Shown one piece after another: positions 1 through 9,054 of a stretch of 64,000 nucleotides of DNA. The stretch comes from Priestia aryabhattai B8W22 (GTDB lineage: Bacteria > Bacillota > Bacilli > Bacillales > Bacillaceae_H): the NCBI RefSeq assembly GCF_000956595.1, contig NZ_JYOO01000017.1, forward strand, positions 1-64,000, read 5' to 3'. The notes under the pieces are model-generated. The model was not told the DNA's origin and ran no database searches. It saw only the letters and a list, made by a program, of their open reading frames with translations. Each line of letters begins with the position of its first letter. Position 1 is the first letter of the stretch. The position numbers and the translations under genes were made by a program.

Positions 1-31
1 CTTTTTTATACTTTCTTGCAAACCATTACCA

Positions 32-60
32 GTATGCAAAACAGTAAACAACAAATAATA
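32..60 (+). promoter_or_regulatory. Putative sigma-G/F-type promoter of the SASP gene
   Basis: GTATG at 32-36 fits the forespore -35 pattern GnATR, and AATAATA at 54-60 is one base from the CATAATA-like -10, with a 17-base spacer. Forespore transcription is expected for SASP genes. This is a pattern match only. Confidence 0.4.
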
Positions 61-109
61 CAGGTACAGCAGTGAACTGCTGTACAACTAAAAAAGGAGA
101 TGACTAATC

Positions 110-307
110 ATGGCCAGAACAAATAAACTATTAACACCAGGAGTAGAACAATTTTTAGATCAATATAAATACGAAATCGCTCAAGAATTTGGGGTAACTC
201 TAGGTTCTGACACTGCTGCACGCAGCAACGGTTCAGTAGGCGGAGAAATCACAAAACGCTTGGTGCAACAAGCTCAAGCTCACTTAAGCGGCAGCACACA
301 AAAATAA
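110..307 (+). CDS. Alpha/beta-type small acid-soluble spore protein
   Basis: A 65-residue SASP that coats forespore DNA, giving UV and heat resistance, and is degraded at germination to feed outgrowth. The sequence EIAQEFGV (about residues 22-29) is the conserved recognition site of the GPR germination protease. The second conserved block, [16 protein letters not shown] (about 41-56), is the other DNA-contact helix of the family. The start is fixed by AAAGGAG about 8 bases upstream. It is monocistronic, with a forespore-type promoter upstream and a hairpin terminator directly after. The family has many paralogs per genome, so no specific ssp name is assigned. Family identity is very secure. 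Confidence 0.96.
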   Translation: MARTNKLLTPGVEQFLDQYKYEIAQEFGVTLGSDTAARSNGSVGGEITKRLVQQAQAHLSGSTQK

Positions 308-330
308 AATATAACTTCATAACATGGCTA

Positions 331-357
331 AAAAAGGCACCTGCGTGTGCCTTTTTC
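331..357. terminator. Bidirectional terminator between SASP gene and sigI
   Basis: A ten-base stem (AAAAAGGCAC with GTGCCTTTTT) around a six-base loop sits between two converging stop codons, with A and T tracts that serve both strands. Confidence 0.85.
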
Positions 358-1077
358 TTACATAATATAGTCTTTTAAATATACGTAGTCCCCGGCTAAT
401 ATAATAACCATCGCGATGATATATTTCCGGTTTCTTTCAATTGTTTTCCGGCTCACTTTGACATGTTTTTCAATCAAGCGAATAGGAAGCTGCCGCTTTA
501 AAAACAGCTTATCTTTTAATTCTTTTTCGTTGACGATAAAAGATGCAACTTCCACTGCATTTCCCCTTGCATCCTTATGTTTAGGAGAAGTGTTAATAAT
601 GTCTTCAAGAGTTAATTTAAACAATTTTAGCGTCTGACAAAAATAAGTCATTTCCTCTTGAATATATGAAGTTTCACTTTGCCTCTTATAGTTAGAAAGC
701 GATATATCCATTTCTAGCTTACCTTGAATGAAACCTTCATTTTCAATTCGGTTATAGAGCAGCGTTTGGTTTCGCTTCTCTTTTCGAATATAGTCGATGA
801 CTCTTCTTTTGATAATCAGTTCGGCAAATGCAAGAAGGGATCGTCCTTTTTGGATTGTGTAATTTTCAATGGCTTCATTAAACGCAATCAGACCAATGCT
901 AAATTCATCGTCAGCTTCACTTATATAACGTTTACATACAGCTGAAACAACTTTAGCAATAAACGGTTTATATTGTTGAATCATTTCGTTATGTAATTGT
1001 TTATCCCCTTGCTGAATCGTCAGTACAAGCGTTTCAAGCGATGGAGGCGTTTGAACTTTTGTGAGCATTGGCTTCAC
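358..1077 (-). CDS. sigI: RNA polymerase sigma factor SigI
   Basis: A 239-residue sigma-70-family factor close to B. subtilis SigI, which controls heat-shock and cell-wall stress genes. Region 2 is clear: QQYKPFIAKVVSAVCKRYI (about 35-53) followed by DDEFSIGLIAFNEAIE and LLAFAELIIKRRVIDYIRKE, all characteristic of SigI. The C-terminal part, with IRLIEKHVKVSRKTIERNRK, is the region-4-like helix-turn-helix. AGAGGTG upstream supports the ATG. In B. subtilis sigI is followed by its anti-sigma gene rsgI. Here the stop codon runs straight into a terminator shared with the convergent SASP gene, so sigI is alone. Its anti-sigma factor must be elsewhere or absent. Confidence 0.93.
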   Translation of the reverse strand: MKPMLTKVQTPPSLETLVLTIQQGDKQLHNEMIQQYKPFIAKVVSAVCKRYISEADDEFSIGLIAFNEAIENYTIQKGRSLLAFAELIIKRRVIDYIRKEKRNQTLLYNRIENEGFIQGKLEMDISLSNYKRQSETSYIQEEMTYFCQTLKLFKLTLEDIINTSPKHKDARGNAVEVASFIVNEKELKDKLFLKRQLPIRLIEKHVKVSRKTIERNRKYIIAMVIILAGDYVYLKDYIM

Positions 1078-1398
1078 CTCTTTTACTATACTCAGTTGCT
1101 TTATACCATGCTACTATCCATTATTTTGATGACGAACAGGGTTAAGAAGCGCTCTGCTCCTTTTAATTTCTCTTTATTATAACCCACAATAGCTCAATTT
1201 TACCAATTAACATACATTTGAAATATATGTTTATGAACTGAAATAAACTTCATTGAACTGAATTATCTAACGCTGCTTTCTGTTCTTTACAGAATATGAA
1301 CGAAAAAGCAAAACATTCGGATATAAAGTAATTAAACACCAGTTAGTTCTTTTACCCTTTCTCAAAACGATTTAAACTAGGTATTTTATCTTAATATA
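1078..1398. other. Non-coding gap upstream of sigI
   Basis: An AT-rich stretch of about 320 bases between sigI and the terminator of the TerC-family gene. I see no ORF with a ribosome binding site. A TATAAT at about 1176-1181 (minus strand) could be the -10 of a sigI promoter, but no good -35 is visible. Confidence 0.5.
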
Positions 1399-1431
1399 CA
1401 AAAAAACGCGCATTAAAAGCGCATTTTTTTG
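1399..1431 (-). terminator. Terminator of the TerC-family gene
   Basis: Minus-strand hairpin with GCGC arms flanked by A and T tracts, three bases after the stop codon. Confidence 0.75.
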
Positions 1432-1433
1432 TA

Positions 1434-2249
1434 TTACTGATTTTCAATTTTCTTTAAGGCATCTTTTTCTTTCTCTGAGCCTTCAAGAGCAGTTTGTTCT
1501 TTATTTTTAGATAGAAACCAGCCTGAAGTTGCTATGCCAAGTAACACAACCCAAAACGTAATTTTCCATACTTTTGATTCAGGGAAGTGTTCATCAATAA
1601 TACCTAACTCCGGATGAGCAAGAGTGTAAACTGCTAGCTTAACCCCTACCCAGCCTACGATAGCAAAAGCCGCCGTTTCTAGCCCCGGGCGCGTATTTAA
1701 TAGCTTGACGAACCAAGTTGCAGCAAAGCGCATAATGATTAATCCCATAATTCCTCCGGCAAAGATCACCAAGAATTGTCCGCCATCGAGTCCGCCAATT
1801 TTAGGAAGATTGGTTGTTGGCAACGTAACAGCAAGAGCCACAGCAGCCAAAATTGAATCAACCGCAAAAGCAATGTCCGCTACTTCTACTTTTAAAACCG
1901 TCATCCAGAAACCTGAGCCCTTTTTTCCGTTCGTTTCTTTTACTTTTTCATGATCGCCTTTTTTCACATATCGCTTCACAATATGATTAATGGAAATAAA
2001 CAATAAGTAAATGGCTCCTATGGCTTGAAGCTGCCATACATCTACCAAAAATGAAATCAAAAACAATGAACCAAATCTAAAAATAAAGGCCCCGGCTAAT
2101 CCGTAAAATAATGCCTTCTTGCGTTTTTCTTCCGGTAAATGTTTGACCATAATGGCCATCACAAGCGCATTGTCCGCCGCCAAAATTCCTTCTAATGCAA
2201 CCAGCACTAGCAATACCCATCCATATTCTAACAAAATCGATGCATCCAT
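1434..2249 (-). CDS. ykoY: TerC-family membrane protein, YkoY/MeeY type
   Basis: A 271-residue integral membrane protein of the TerC family. Bacillus members (YceF, YkoY) are linked to Mn2+ export and to loading metal onto secreted proteins. About seven membrane segments are visible. The acidic pairs conserved in the family sit in membrane helices: EGILAADNALVMAIMVKHLP (about 20-39) and KVEVADIAFAVDSILAAVAL (about 119-138). The C-terminus is a charged cytoplasmic tail. AGAGGGGA precedes the ATG. The gene is preceded by a yybP-ykoY Mn2+ riboswitch plus attenuator, the arrangement that defines ykoY in B. subtilis, and this is why I use that name. Substrate specificity is inferred from the riboswitch. 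Confidence 0.88.
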   Translation of the reverse strand: MDASILLEYGWVLLVLVALEGILAADNALVMAIMVKHLPEEKRKKALFYGLAGAFIFRFGSLFLISFLVDVWQLQAIGAIYLLFISINHIVKRYVKKGDHEKVKETNGKKGSGFWMTVLKVEVADIAFAVDSILAAVALAVTLPTTNLPKIGGLDGGQFLVIFAGGIMGLIIMRFAATWFVKLLNTRPGLETAAFAIVGWVGVKLAVYTLAHPELGIIDEHFPESKVWKITFWVVLLGIATSGWFLSKNKEQTALEGSEKEKDALKKIENQ

Positions 2250-2312
2250 AAAAATCCCCTCTCGTTTCTTTGTATAAGTTTATTTATCCTCATTACCGGA
2301 ATAAAACACAAA

Positions 2313-2452
2313 AAGACCTTTGCCAAATATGGCAAAGGTCTTGCTAAGCATAATCATTATGCCAACAAAGCCGATGGAATATTCCATGTAATGACGACTT
2401 TGTTTCAGGTTTCCCTGACGCTACTCCCCTTTACTCCGTAAGAAGTAAATGT
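2313..2452 (-). promoter_or_regulatory. yybP-ykoY manganese riboswitch with attenuator
   Basis: The minus strand shows AAAGGGGAGTAGC (about 2433-2421), the hallmark 5' element of the class, then a CAGGGAAACCTG hairpin, then a second arm ending in TTAGCAAGACC. It runs into an intrinsic terminator (AAGACCTTTGCC paired with GGCAAAGGTCTT at 2313-2342, then a U-run). In this class Mn2+ binding disrupts the terminator and turns the gene on. The leader feeds the TerC-family gene starting at 2249. Confidence 0.9.
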
Positions 2453-2517
2453 ATTAAGTTGCTCTTATTTTATAAAAGGTTCACTAATAAGTCAATTAAA
2501 AGCCCTCTAAACTTTTG

Positions 2518-5500
2518 TTAAGCTTTTGTTAAGCGTTTTAATACATTTAAAAACGTTGAAATATGAATAGGCTTTGTTACGTATTCACTAAAGCCAACTA
2601 AAAAAGCTTGATCGATATCGCTTTGCATCGCACTTGCACTCAGGGCGATTCGTGGAATATGCTTCAACTCTTTTTCCAGCTGAAGCTGTGTGCATACCTC
2701 AAAACCATTCATATCAGGCAGATCAATATCAATTAAGATTATATCCGGTGAAATGGACCTGATTAGCCCGATACCGTGTTCTCCTGTTTTGGCAACTAAG
2801 AGCTTAACATTTTTATATGGAGAAAGAATCGATTGCATAAGCTCAATATTTGTATCGTTATCCTCAATATACACAATGGAGATCGGCATGGAAAAACCTA
2901 AAAATAACTCGACTTCCCTTTCATTAGATAAGCGTTTAGGAACAGGTGGATGTACTAAGGGAAAACGAACCCAAAATGTACTGCCTTTTCCTTCTTTACT
3001 TCGCACTCCGCACGTTCCATTCATTAAGGTAACAAGCTGCTTTACAAGCGCCAGCCCAATCCCTGTTCCGTCTTTTTCTAGTCTATTCACACGGTAGAAA
3101 GGCTCAAAAATCCGATTTAATTCTGAAGCTGGAATTCCAAAGCCTCTATCTTCAATCAATATGGTTACGTGATGCTGAGTGATGTCGGTATAGATAATGA
3201 TATCGCGATAAGCAGGCGAATATTTAATGGCGTTTGTAAGCAGATTTAATAAGATCTGCTGAAACCGAAGTTCATCTACTTCAACAAAGACTTCTTGGTA
3301 TGCGTGAAAGCGAGTATAAAATATACTATGCTTATCTTTTGCTAATGGTTTCATAATTTTAAGCGCGTCTTCAATTGCTTCTTTTACCGACACCGGTTCA
3401 AGGTTAATCGCTAAGTGACCTGATTCAATTTTCGATAAATCCAGCGTTTCATTTATTAAATAAAGAAGATGATTACCTGCTTTTAAAATTTTTCGTATAC
3501 GATTCAATTGTTTTTCCGTTAAATCTTTTTCCCCTTGCTCTTCCAATATTTGTGCATATCCTAAAATACTGTTTAAAGGCGTTCGAAGTTCATGGCTTAC
3601 TTTTGATAAAAATTCTGACTTAGCTTGATTGGCTTTTTCGGCTTCTTCTTTGGCTATAATCATTTGCTGATTGGAATGAAGCAGGTCTTGTTCTTGTTCC
3701 TGCTGCTTTGTAATATCATAAAATGTGACAACTACGCCTTTATAATATTTGCTTTCTTGCAGAGGTTCAGCATTCACCGAAAGCCAAGTCAACTTTTTCT
3801 CTTTTAAATAAATGCCCATGACTGTATTTCGCACAGGCTCTTTTGTATGAAGACATCGAACAGATGGAATGTCTTCGAGTGCAAAAGGTGTACCGTCAGG
3901 ATGAATAATTTCCCAGTCTAAACCAAACGGGTTAACTGATAACATTTGGTCATAAGGCACGTTTAGAATCTTAGCAGCGTATGCATTGGCAGCAATTAAG
4001 TTACCTTCAGGGTCATGAAACACCACGCCTTCTGACATTGTAGAAAGAACGGATCGATACATGCTTTCACTTTTAGCCAGCTTTTCTCTTGCTTCGTGAA
4101 GATCAGTAATATCTACTATAGAACCAATAACTTCTTGTACTTCTCCTTTGTAGATATGAGGTGTTAACTTCGTATAGTAAGCAAAGTCGTTCAAAAGTAC
4201 TTCATACGACACTTTCTCTCCCGCCCATGCTTTATCATAGTAACTCCTATTATCTCTTGCGTAGGATTCAGGTAAAAATTCCTCAGGTGTTTTTCCGACA
4301 ACATCTATTTCCTCATATCCCATTTCACGAATCATTTTGCCTTCGCACATCGTATAGACATATCCTTTACTGTTCTTCACAAATTTAAAAATGGTACCAT
4401 CTTGCTGTGAAAGCGTGCGTTTTAAATCTTTTTGTAAATCCAGAAGCTGCTGTTGAGCCCTTTTTCGATCTGTCACATCTTTGGCGATGACGTAACTGCC
4501 TTTAATTTGATCATGAACAATAATAGGCATTTGCGTTACTTCAACATATACAGACTGATTATCTTTGCGAATCAGCGTTGCCTCATAATATACAGAGTCT
4601 CCCCTCAGGGATTTCCACATATATTCTTCAGCTCTTTCAGCTTCTCTGAACATAGAAGGAAACGGGATTTTCTCCATTTTATTTAACGTGTATCCTGTCA
4701 GCTCAATTCCTTTTGGGTTAATCGTTTGAATATTGCCGTATAAATCAACCGCACACACAATATTGGGATTGTAGTTAAAAAGAGATTGATAATACTCTTC
4801 TTTTAATTGACTTTCCCTCACTTCTTCCTGACGCTTAAAAGCAGCAACCAGCAGGAAGACAATGAGTAGCGTAATCGTGATACTTGCAATCATATTGGAA
4901 AATGGCGCTTGATACGGCAGCCACTGGCCCCATTTTCTTGCAACTGAATGTGCAATATGCAGCTTCATTCCATACATACTGATGAAATGCATAGCTGAAA
5001 TGCCAATACCTAGCAAAATAGAGCTAACAAGTTTGAGAAACGGATTAGCTTTCACGTTTTTCGAACGAAAAAACAAGTGCATCGCATAAAATGCAACGAC
5101 TAGAGCAACGATGATAGAAAGCAAAACAGATAGCACGGCATAATGAATCCGTGCTTCCGTTTCGATTGCTGCCATGGCAATATAATGTGTACCCAGAATA
5201 CTGCTTCCTAAAATGAGCCCTGACCATACCGACGTGCCCCATTTCCAAAATGTCCAAAACGCACCTAGTGATCCGCTAATCGCTGTTATTAAAGCAAGGA
5301 CAGAAAGTACAGCATCAAAATGAAAGCTAACAGGAACATAATAAGCAAGCATCGCAATATAATGCATCGCCCCCACTCCAACCCCCATTGAAGTTGCTGA
5401 CAGTGTGAGCCACAAATAATTGTTCTGCTGTTTTTTCATCATTTTGCTCACAATATCAAGTGCTGTATAAGAGGCAAGAATCCCTACAATGACAGCAAGA

Positions 5501-5541
5501 AATACGGTAAATTCATTATAGTGACCAGTAATTGAAATCAT
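2518..5541 (-). CDS. MHYT-PAS hybrid sensor histidine kinase
   Basis: A 1007-residue membrane hybrid kinase. In order: an N-terminal seven-helix MHYT sensor (about 1-210) with repeated MHYIAM, THYIAM and MHFISM motifs, thought to bind copper or a diatomic gas; three PAS domains (about 245-620); HisKA with the phospho-acceptor in SHELRTPLN (about 650); HATPase with DRGFGIP and GTGIGLALVKQL; and a C-terminal receiver (about 886-1005) whose phospho-acceptor is in LIDIDLPDMNG. A longer reading begins at a GTG (5556), but AAAGGAAAG lies six bases before the ATG at 5541, so I start there. There is no DNA-binding output. A phosphotransfer partner or the neighbouring LytTR regulator are possible outlets, but that is speculation. 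Confidence 0.9.
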   Translation of the reverse strand: MISITGHYNEFTVFLAVIVGILASYTALDIVSKMMKKQQNNYLWLTLSATSMGVGVGAMHYIAMLAYYVPVSFHFDAVLSVLALITAISGSLGAFWTFWKWGTSVWSGLILGSSILGTHYIAMAAIETEARIHYAVLSVLLSIIVALVVAFYAMHLFFRSKNVKANPFLKLVSSILLGIGISAMHFISMYGMKLHIAHSVARKWGQWLPYQAPFSNMIASITITLLIVFLLVAAFKRQEEVRESQLKEEYYQSLFNYNPNIVCAVDLYGNIQTINPKGIELTGYTLNKMEKIPFPSMFREAERAEEYMWKSLRGDSVYYEATLIRKDNQSVYVEVTQMPIIVHDQIKGSYVIAKDVTDRKRAQQQLLDLQKDLKRTLSQQDGTIFKFVKNSKGYVYTMCEGKMIREMGYEEIDVVGKTPEEFLPESYARDNRSYYDKAWAGEKVSYEVLLNDFAYYTKLTPHIYKGEVQEVIGSIVDITDLHEAREKLAKSESMYRSVLSTMSEGVVFHDPEGNLIAANAYAAKILNVPYDQMLSVNPFGLDWEIIHPDGTPFALEDIPSVRCLHTKEPVRNTVMGIYLKEKKLTWLSVNAEPLQESKYYKGVVVTFYDITKQQEQEQDLLHSNQQMIIAKEEAEKANQAKSEFLSKVSHELRTPLNSILGYAQILEEQGEKDLTEKQLNRIRKILKAGNHLLYLINETLDLSKIESGHLAINLEPVSVKEAIEDALKIMKPLAKDKHSIFYTRFHAYQEVFVEVDELRFQQILLNLLTNAIKYSPAYRDIIIYTDITQHHVTILIEDRGFGIPASELNRIFEPFYRVNRLEKDGTGIGLALVKQLVTLMNGTCGVRSKEGKGSTFWVRFPLVHPPVPKRLSNEREVELFLGFSMPISIVYIEDNDTNIELMQSILSPYKNVKLLVAKTGEHGIGLIRSISPDIILIDIDLPDMNGFEVCTQLQLEKELKHIPRIALSASAMQSDIDQAFLVGFSEYVTKPIHISTFLNVLKRLTKA

Positions 5542-5637
5542 TTTCTTTCCTTTCACTTTAACGTTACTTCTTCTATCTAACTCTCCTTATAAGAACTATA
5601 TTACTATCATTTATTCCGAAAGCAGACACATGAAATA

Positions 5638-5661
5638 GACGAAACTTACATAAGCTTCGTC
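5638..5661 (-). terminator. Hairpin after the LytTR regulator
   Basis: GACGAA and TTCGTC arms with an inner CTTA/TAAG stem follow the LytTR gene. The U-run is weak (TATTT), so terminator function is uncertain. Confidence 0.4.
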
Positions 5662-5700
5662 CTTTCGTCAGCATAACTATTTTAGAAGAAGCAGCATCTC

Positions 5701-6445
5701 TTAATTTGTCATTAACTGATGCAGCTGTTTTTGAACGTCTTGGATTTTTAATTTTGAGATATGAGCATATTCATCAATTTCTAAGAAATAAACAAGATAT
5801 GTTTCGTTTTTTGGTGTGATGTGCGAAACTTTCTGCAAATTTACGATATAAGACCGGTGTGTTTGACTGAATACAGAAGGGTTCAAATACATATAGATAT
5901 CACTAATATTTTCATATGTCTCATAGACACGTGATTGAGTATAGATTAAGCTATTTTTTTCCGGATTTTTCGATAAAAATAATTTGATCAATTGGAATGT
6001 AATAAGTAGATCCATTAAATTTTACAGGCAGTCTTTTTAATTGCTCACCTGGCTTTTTTGATTGATTTTTATCACTTCCAATGGAGTTTTTTGCCCGCTC
6101 TAACGCCATATAAAGTCTGGTTTTTTCAATTGGTTTTACAATGTAATCCAATGCTGACAACTCGAATGCCTTCACAGCAAATTCATCATAACCGGTGATA
6201 AAAATAAAGTTTAAATTCGGCTTAATGCGCAGGCACTTTTTTATGGCATCTACACCGTTAATCGTAGGCATATTAATGTCTACGAGCAAAAGGTCTGGGC
6301 TCTTAGCCATCACTTCCTGTACAAGCTGCTCTCCGTCTTTGCAGATGCTAATCACTTCAAATTCCGGAAGCTGTTCTATAAAATAATCTAAAATTTCAAC
6401 CGAATCTTCGTTATCATCGGCAATAATTAAGTTAATTTTGTTCAT
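5701..6445 (-). pseudogene. LytTR-family response regulator, frameshifted
   Basis: Two overlapping reading frames together make one complete response regulator of about 247 residues. Frame one (6445-5951) has a full receiver: acidic DDNED, phospho-acceptor Asp in LLLVDINMPTING, the conserved Thr and the KP pair in DYIVKPIEK. It then enters the LytTR DNA-binding domain at PIDQIIFIEKSGK and hits a stop. The second frame carries on exactly from there with NSLIYTQSRVYETYENISD to HRSYIVNLQKVSHI. The break is a run of seven A (plus-strand T at 5954-5960). Six A would restore the frame, reading KSGKNSLIYT. This is decay, a homopolymer sequencing error or slippage. No histidine kinase follows in an operon. 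The hybrid kinase downstream lies 160 bases away. Confidence 0.85.
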
Positions 6446-7148
6446 CCTGACTCCCCCTAGGATACAATGTTAAAGTATAGTACGAACTATTGCCCATTCT
6501 GTTTTATGCATGTCTACACATCTTTATAGTGTTTTTATGGTGAGATGAATGATCTACACGGACGCTAATCGTTAATGAACACATAACGATTGTTCATGGG
6601 GAATATTGCAATAATTGTAGGTTTTCTAGAAGAAGAAATAAAAACCGTTTATCTATTATCATTTATTTTCCTAACAATGATTTAATACCCTTTTTATAAT
6701 CTGTAAATCAGCATGCCAGAATCTTTATTCAATATTTTTAATAAAGGCAACACGCTATTTTCAATCATTTTGTCTTCTCTTACTATTAAAACATGTTCTA
6801 CGTTCTTCCACCCATACTTTTATTCATTTTTTTACTTTTTATTCAAGGTAATTACTTACATACAACCCTCAATAACCCTGTATTTTTAATTTCACTTGAA
6901 GAAATTTATGTATTTTTTATTCATTTTATTATAAAAATTCTAGCATATAACGTTATGAACTTACATATGTATTCCGAACTAGTTCCTTTTAGAACTATGA
7001 TTATTATACCATTTCATAGTGTAAATCACATATATTTAAAGGTAAAGACTTTCCATTCCTTTAAGAGTTCAAAGCTATTTATTTGTAAAATAAATCAATT
7101 CATTTCTCTATAAAGGCTAATACACCTAACTATCCATCTATTATCTGT
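6446..7148. other. AT-rich non-coding gap of about 700 bases
   Basis: Very AT-rich DNA between the LytTR gene start and the phosphatase terminator. One hydrophobic 106-codon reading frame (6793-7113) lacks a ribosome binding site and looks like chance. No structured RNA or repeat is recognised. Confidence 0.5.
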
Positions 7149-7151
7149 AAA

Positions 7152-7186
7152 AAAACAGGCCTAAAGTTATACTTTGGCCTGTTTTA
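7152..7186 (-). terminator. Terminator of alkaline phosphatase gene
   Basis: A near-perfect 15-base stem (AAAACAGGCC arms) followed on the minus strand by seven U. Confidence 0.88.
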
Positions 7187-7196
7187 CATTCATTTC

Positions 7197-8852
7197 TTAT
7201 TCTGCATTTTTTACAATTTGCTGTGCCTGTTTCGGTACAAAGAAGCGACCTTTTTTATCCTGTACAATTACGCTGTCCATCTGCATTTCTTTCCCATTTA
7301 CAATCGCAATATTTTTGTTTACTGGAAAACGTACCGTTCGCTTATTGTTTGTAACAACCAGCACAGGATTGTTTTTATCTTTTGAGTCAATCGCTACATT
7401 TGAGCCTTTAAACGCTTTATTTGCTTCAATAAACAATTCGTTTGTTAATTCGTTTAAGTTAATGTTCATTGACTTAGCCATATGTTTGGCAATATCCGTA
7501 TTATCAAAGTGCCCCATTGGTCGATTGACGCCGTAGGAATACAGAAATACATCCTCACCCGTATGACCGCCCGTTGTGAATCCAAGGTTTGCTCGGTTGG
7601 CTAATAACTTCGATAGTGCAGCACTGATTTCTTTTTTATCTCTTGCTTTAGTCAGCTGCGCTTTTTCCTCTGAAGTTAGATTTGATAAACCATACAAAGC
7701 AGCTACTTCTTCTTTATTTGATAAATCTTCTTTTAATTTAGACGTAGCGCCTTCTAACGTCATTTTTGCTTTTTTTAATGGATCAATATAAGCAGAAACA
7801 GGTGTGGTATCGTATCCTTTTGTTGTATTTGCATTACCGATTGAAAGACCACTGTTTCCGTGATCGGCAATCGCAATAACCATCGTATTTCCATCTTTTT
7901 TAGCGAACTCTACTGCTTTGCCCACTGCTTCATCAAACGCTAATACATCGCTAATCATGCCTACTGGATCATTGGCATGAGCTGCCCAATCCGTTTTGCT
8001 TCCTTCAACAAATAAGAAAAAACCGTCTTTATCTTTGGATAGTGTTGTTATTGCTTTATTTGTCATCTGGGACAACTTTGGCTGTTCTGCTTTTGTCTGC
8101 GGTCGGTCCATATCATATGCTAAATCTCGGTCAGCGAAGCTCCCCCAGATTTTTTTGGAGCCCGACTGCTCTAATTCCTTTTTATTTTCTACAAAGTCAT
8201 ATCCTCTTTTATTCAACACATTGACTAAGTTTTCATCGTCTTTCCGGCTTTTTTCTTCTTTTCCTGGTAGAAGAGATTGCTTACCTCCTCCGAGTACTAC
8301 ATCAATGTTTTGATACACTTGCTGCTCCGCTAGCGTTTGAAAGTCATCACGGCTGTAGTTGTGGGCTGAAAAACCAGCTGGTGTGGCGTGCTGGATCTCA
8401 GAAGTAGCCACAATTCCTGTCGCGCGCCCTGAAAGCTTTGCTCCTTCTAGAACGTTTGCTACGGGACGAAATTGATCTTCTTTTTCTACGGGTTTAACCC
8501 CAGGTGTATTCACTACTGAAGGGAGCACACCTACATAACCTGAATTTGATTTATTTCCTGTTGCTAAAGCAGTAGCTGCCGGAGCGGAATCTGTAATAGC
8601 AGATTCCGCCGAATACGCACGTACTCCCCCGGCCATCAGCTGATCCATATGTAACGGTTTTCCCTTGTACCATCTTGCGAGTGTAGTAGCATTTGAACTC
8701 GTCCCGTCCATTACCATCATAATGACATTTTGGGGTTTCTTAGCTGACTTATGCTCCACTTTTGCTTCCGTTTGAATAAGTGAGTTTCCTAAACCAAACG
8801 AGGCCAATGCTACTGCTCCTGCTAGTGTAATACCTGCTAATTTTTTCTTCAT
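7197..8852 (-). CDS. Secreted alkaline phosphatase
   Basis: A 551-residue alkaline phosphatase of the PhoA type, releasing phosphate from organic monoesters outside the cell. An N-terminal signal peptide (MKKKLAGITLAGAVALASFG) is followed by the first metal-binding Asp in MMVMDGTSS (about 46-54). The catalytic Ser lies in ITDSAPAATALATG (about 85-98), and further metal ligands are in ADHGNSG and TTGGHTGEDV. After the catalytic domain, about 60 residues resemble a small stalk-like domain (VNGKEMQMDSVIV, KKGRFFVPKQA), which makes it longer than the usual 460-residue Bacillus PhoA/PhoB. A four-repeat PhoP box sits just upstream, so phosphate starvation control is very likely. I do not choose between phoA and phoB. 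Confidence 0.93.
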   Translation of the reverse strand: MKKKLAGITLAGAVALASFGLGNSLIQTEAKVEHKSAKKPQNVIMMVMDGTSSNATTLARWYKGKPLHMDQLMAGGVRAYSAESAITDSAPAATALATGNKSNSGYVGVLPSVVNTPGVKPVEKEDQFRPVANVLEGAKLSGRATGIVATSEIQHATPAGFSAHNYSRDDFQTLAEQQVYQNIDVVLGGGKQSLLPGKEEKSRKDDENLVNVLNKRGYDFVENKKELEQSGSKKIWGSFADRDLAYDMDRPQTKAEQPKLSQMTNKAITTLSKDKDGFFLFVEGSKTDWAAHANDPVGMISDVLAFDEAVGKAVEFAKKDGNTMVIAIADHGNSGLSIGNANTTKGYDTTPVSAYIDPLKKAKMTLEGATSKLKEDLSNKEEVAALYGLSNLTSEEKAQLTKARDKKEISAALSKLLANRANLGFTTGGHTGEDVFLYSYGVNRPMGHFDNTDIAKHMAKSMNINLNELTNELFIEANKAFKGSNVAIDSKDKNNPVLVVTNNKRTVRFPVNKNIAIVNGKEMQMDSVIVQDKKGRFFVPKQAQQIVKNAE

Positions 8853-8911
8853 ATAAATGTACCCGCTCCTTTATTTCATTATCTTCGACATGTCTAAAGT
8901 TACCATTCAAA

Positions 8912-8949
8912 CGTAAATCTACTGTTTATCTACTGTAAAAGAGTGTAAA
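8912..8949 (-). promoter_or_regulatory. PhoP box (four tandem hexamers)
   Basis: On the minus strand TTTACA, TTTACA, TAAACA and TTTACG are spaced 10, 11 and 11 bases apart. This matches the direct TT(A/T/C)ACA repeats bound by PhoP~P dimers in Bacillus, and it ends about 60 bases before the phosphatase start. Confidence 0.85.
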
Positions 8950-9054
8950 GTTTGTCTTTATATTCTTCCTTTCTTCTTGAGAAAAAATAGTCGAATAAAA
9001 AGGAAGTACATGAACAAACTACCAGTAATAGAAAGTCATGCGAGGGGCACGGTT

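Noticed and set aside
6793-7113. A 106-codon hydrophobic frame in the AT-rich gap
   Set aside because: No ribosome binding site and composition is what random AT-rich DNA gives.
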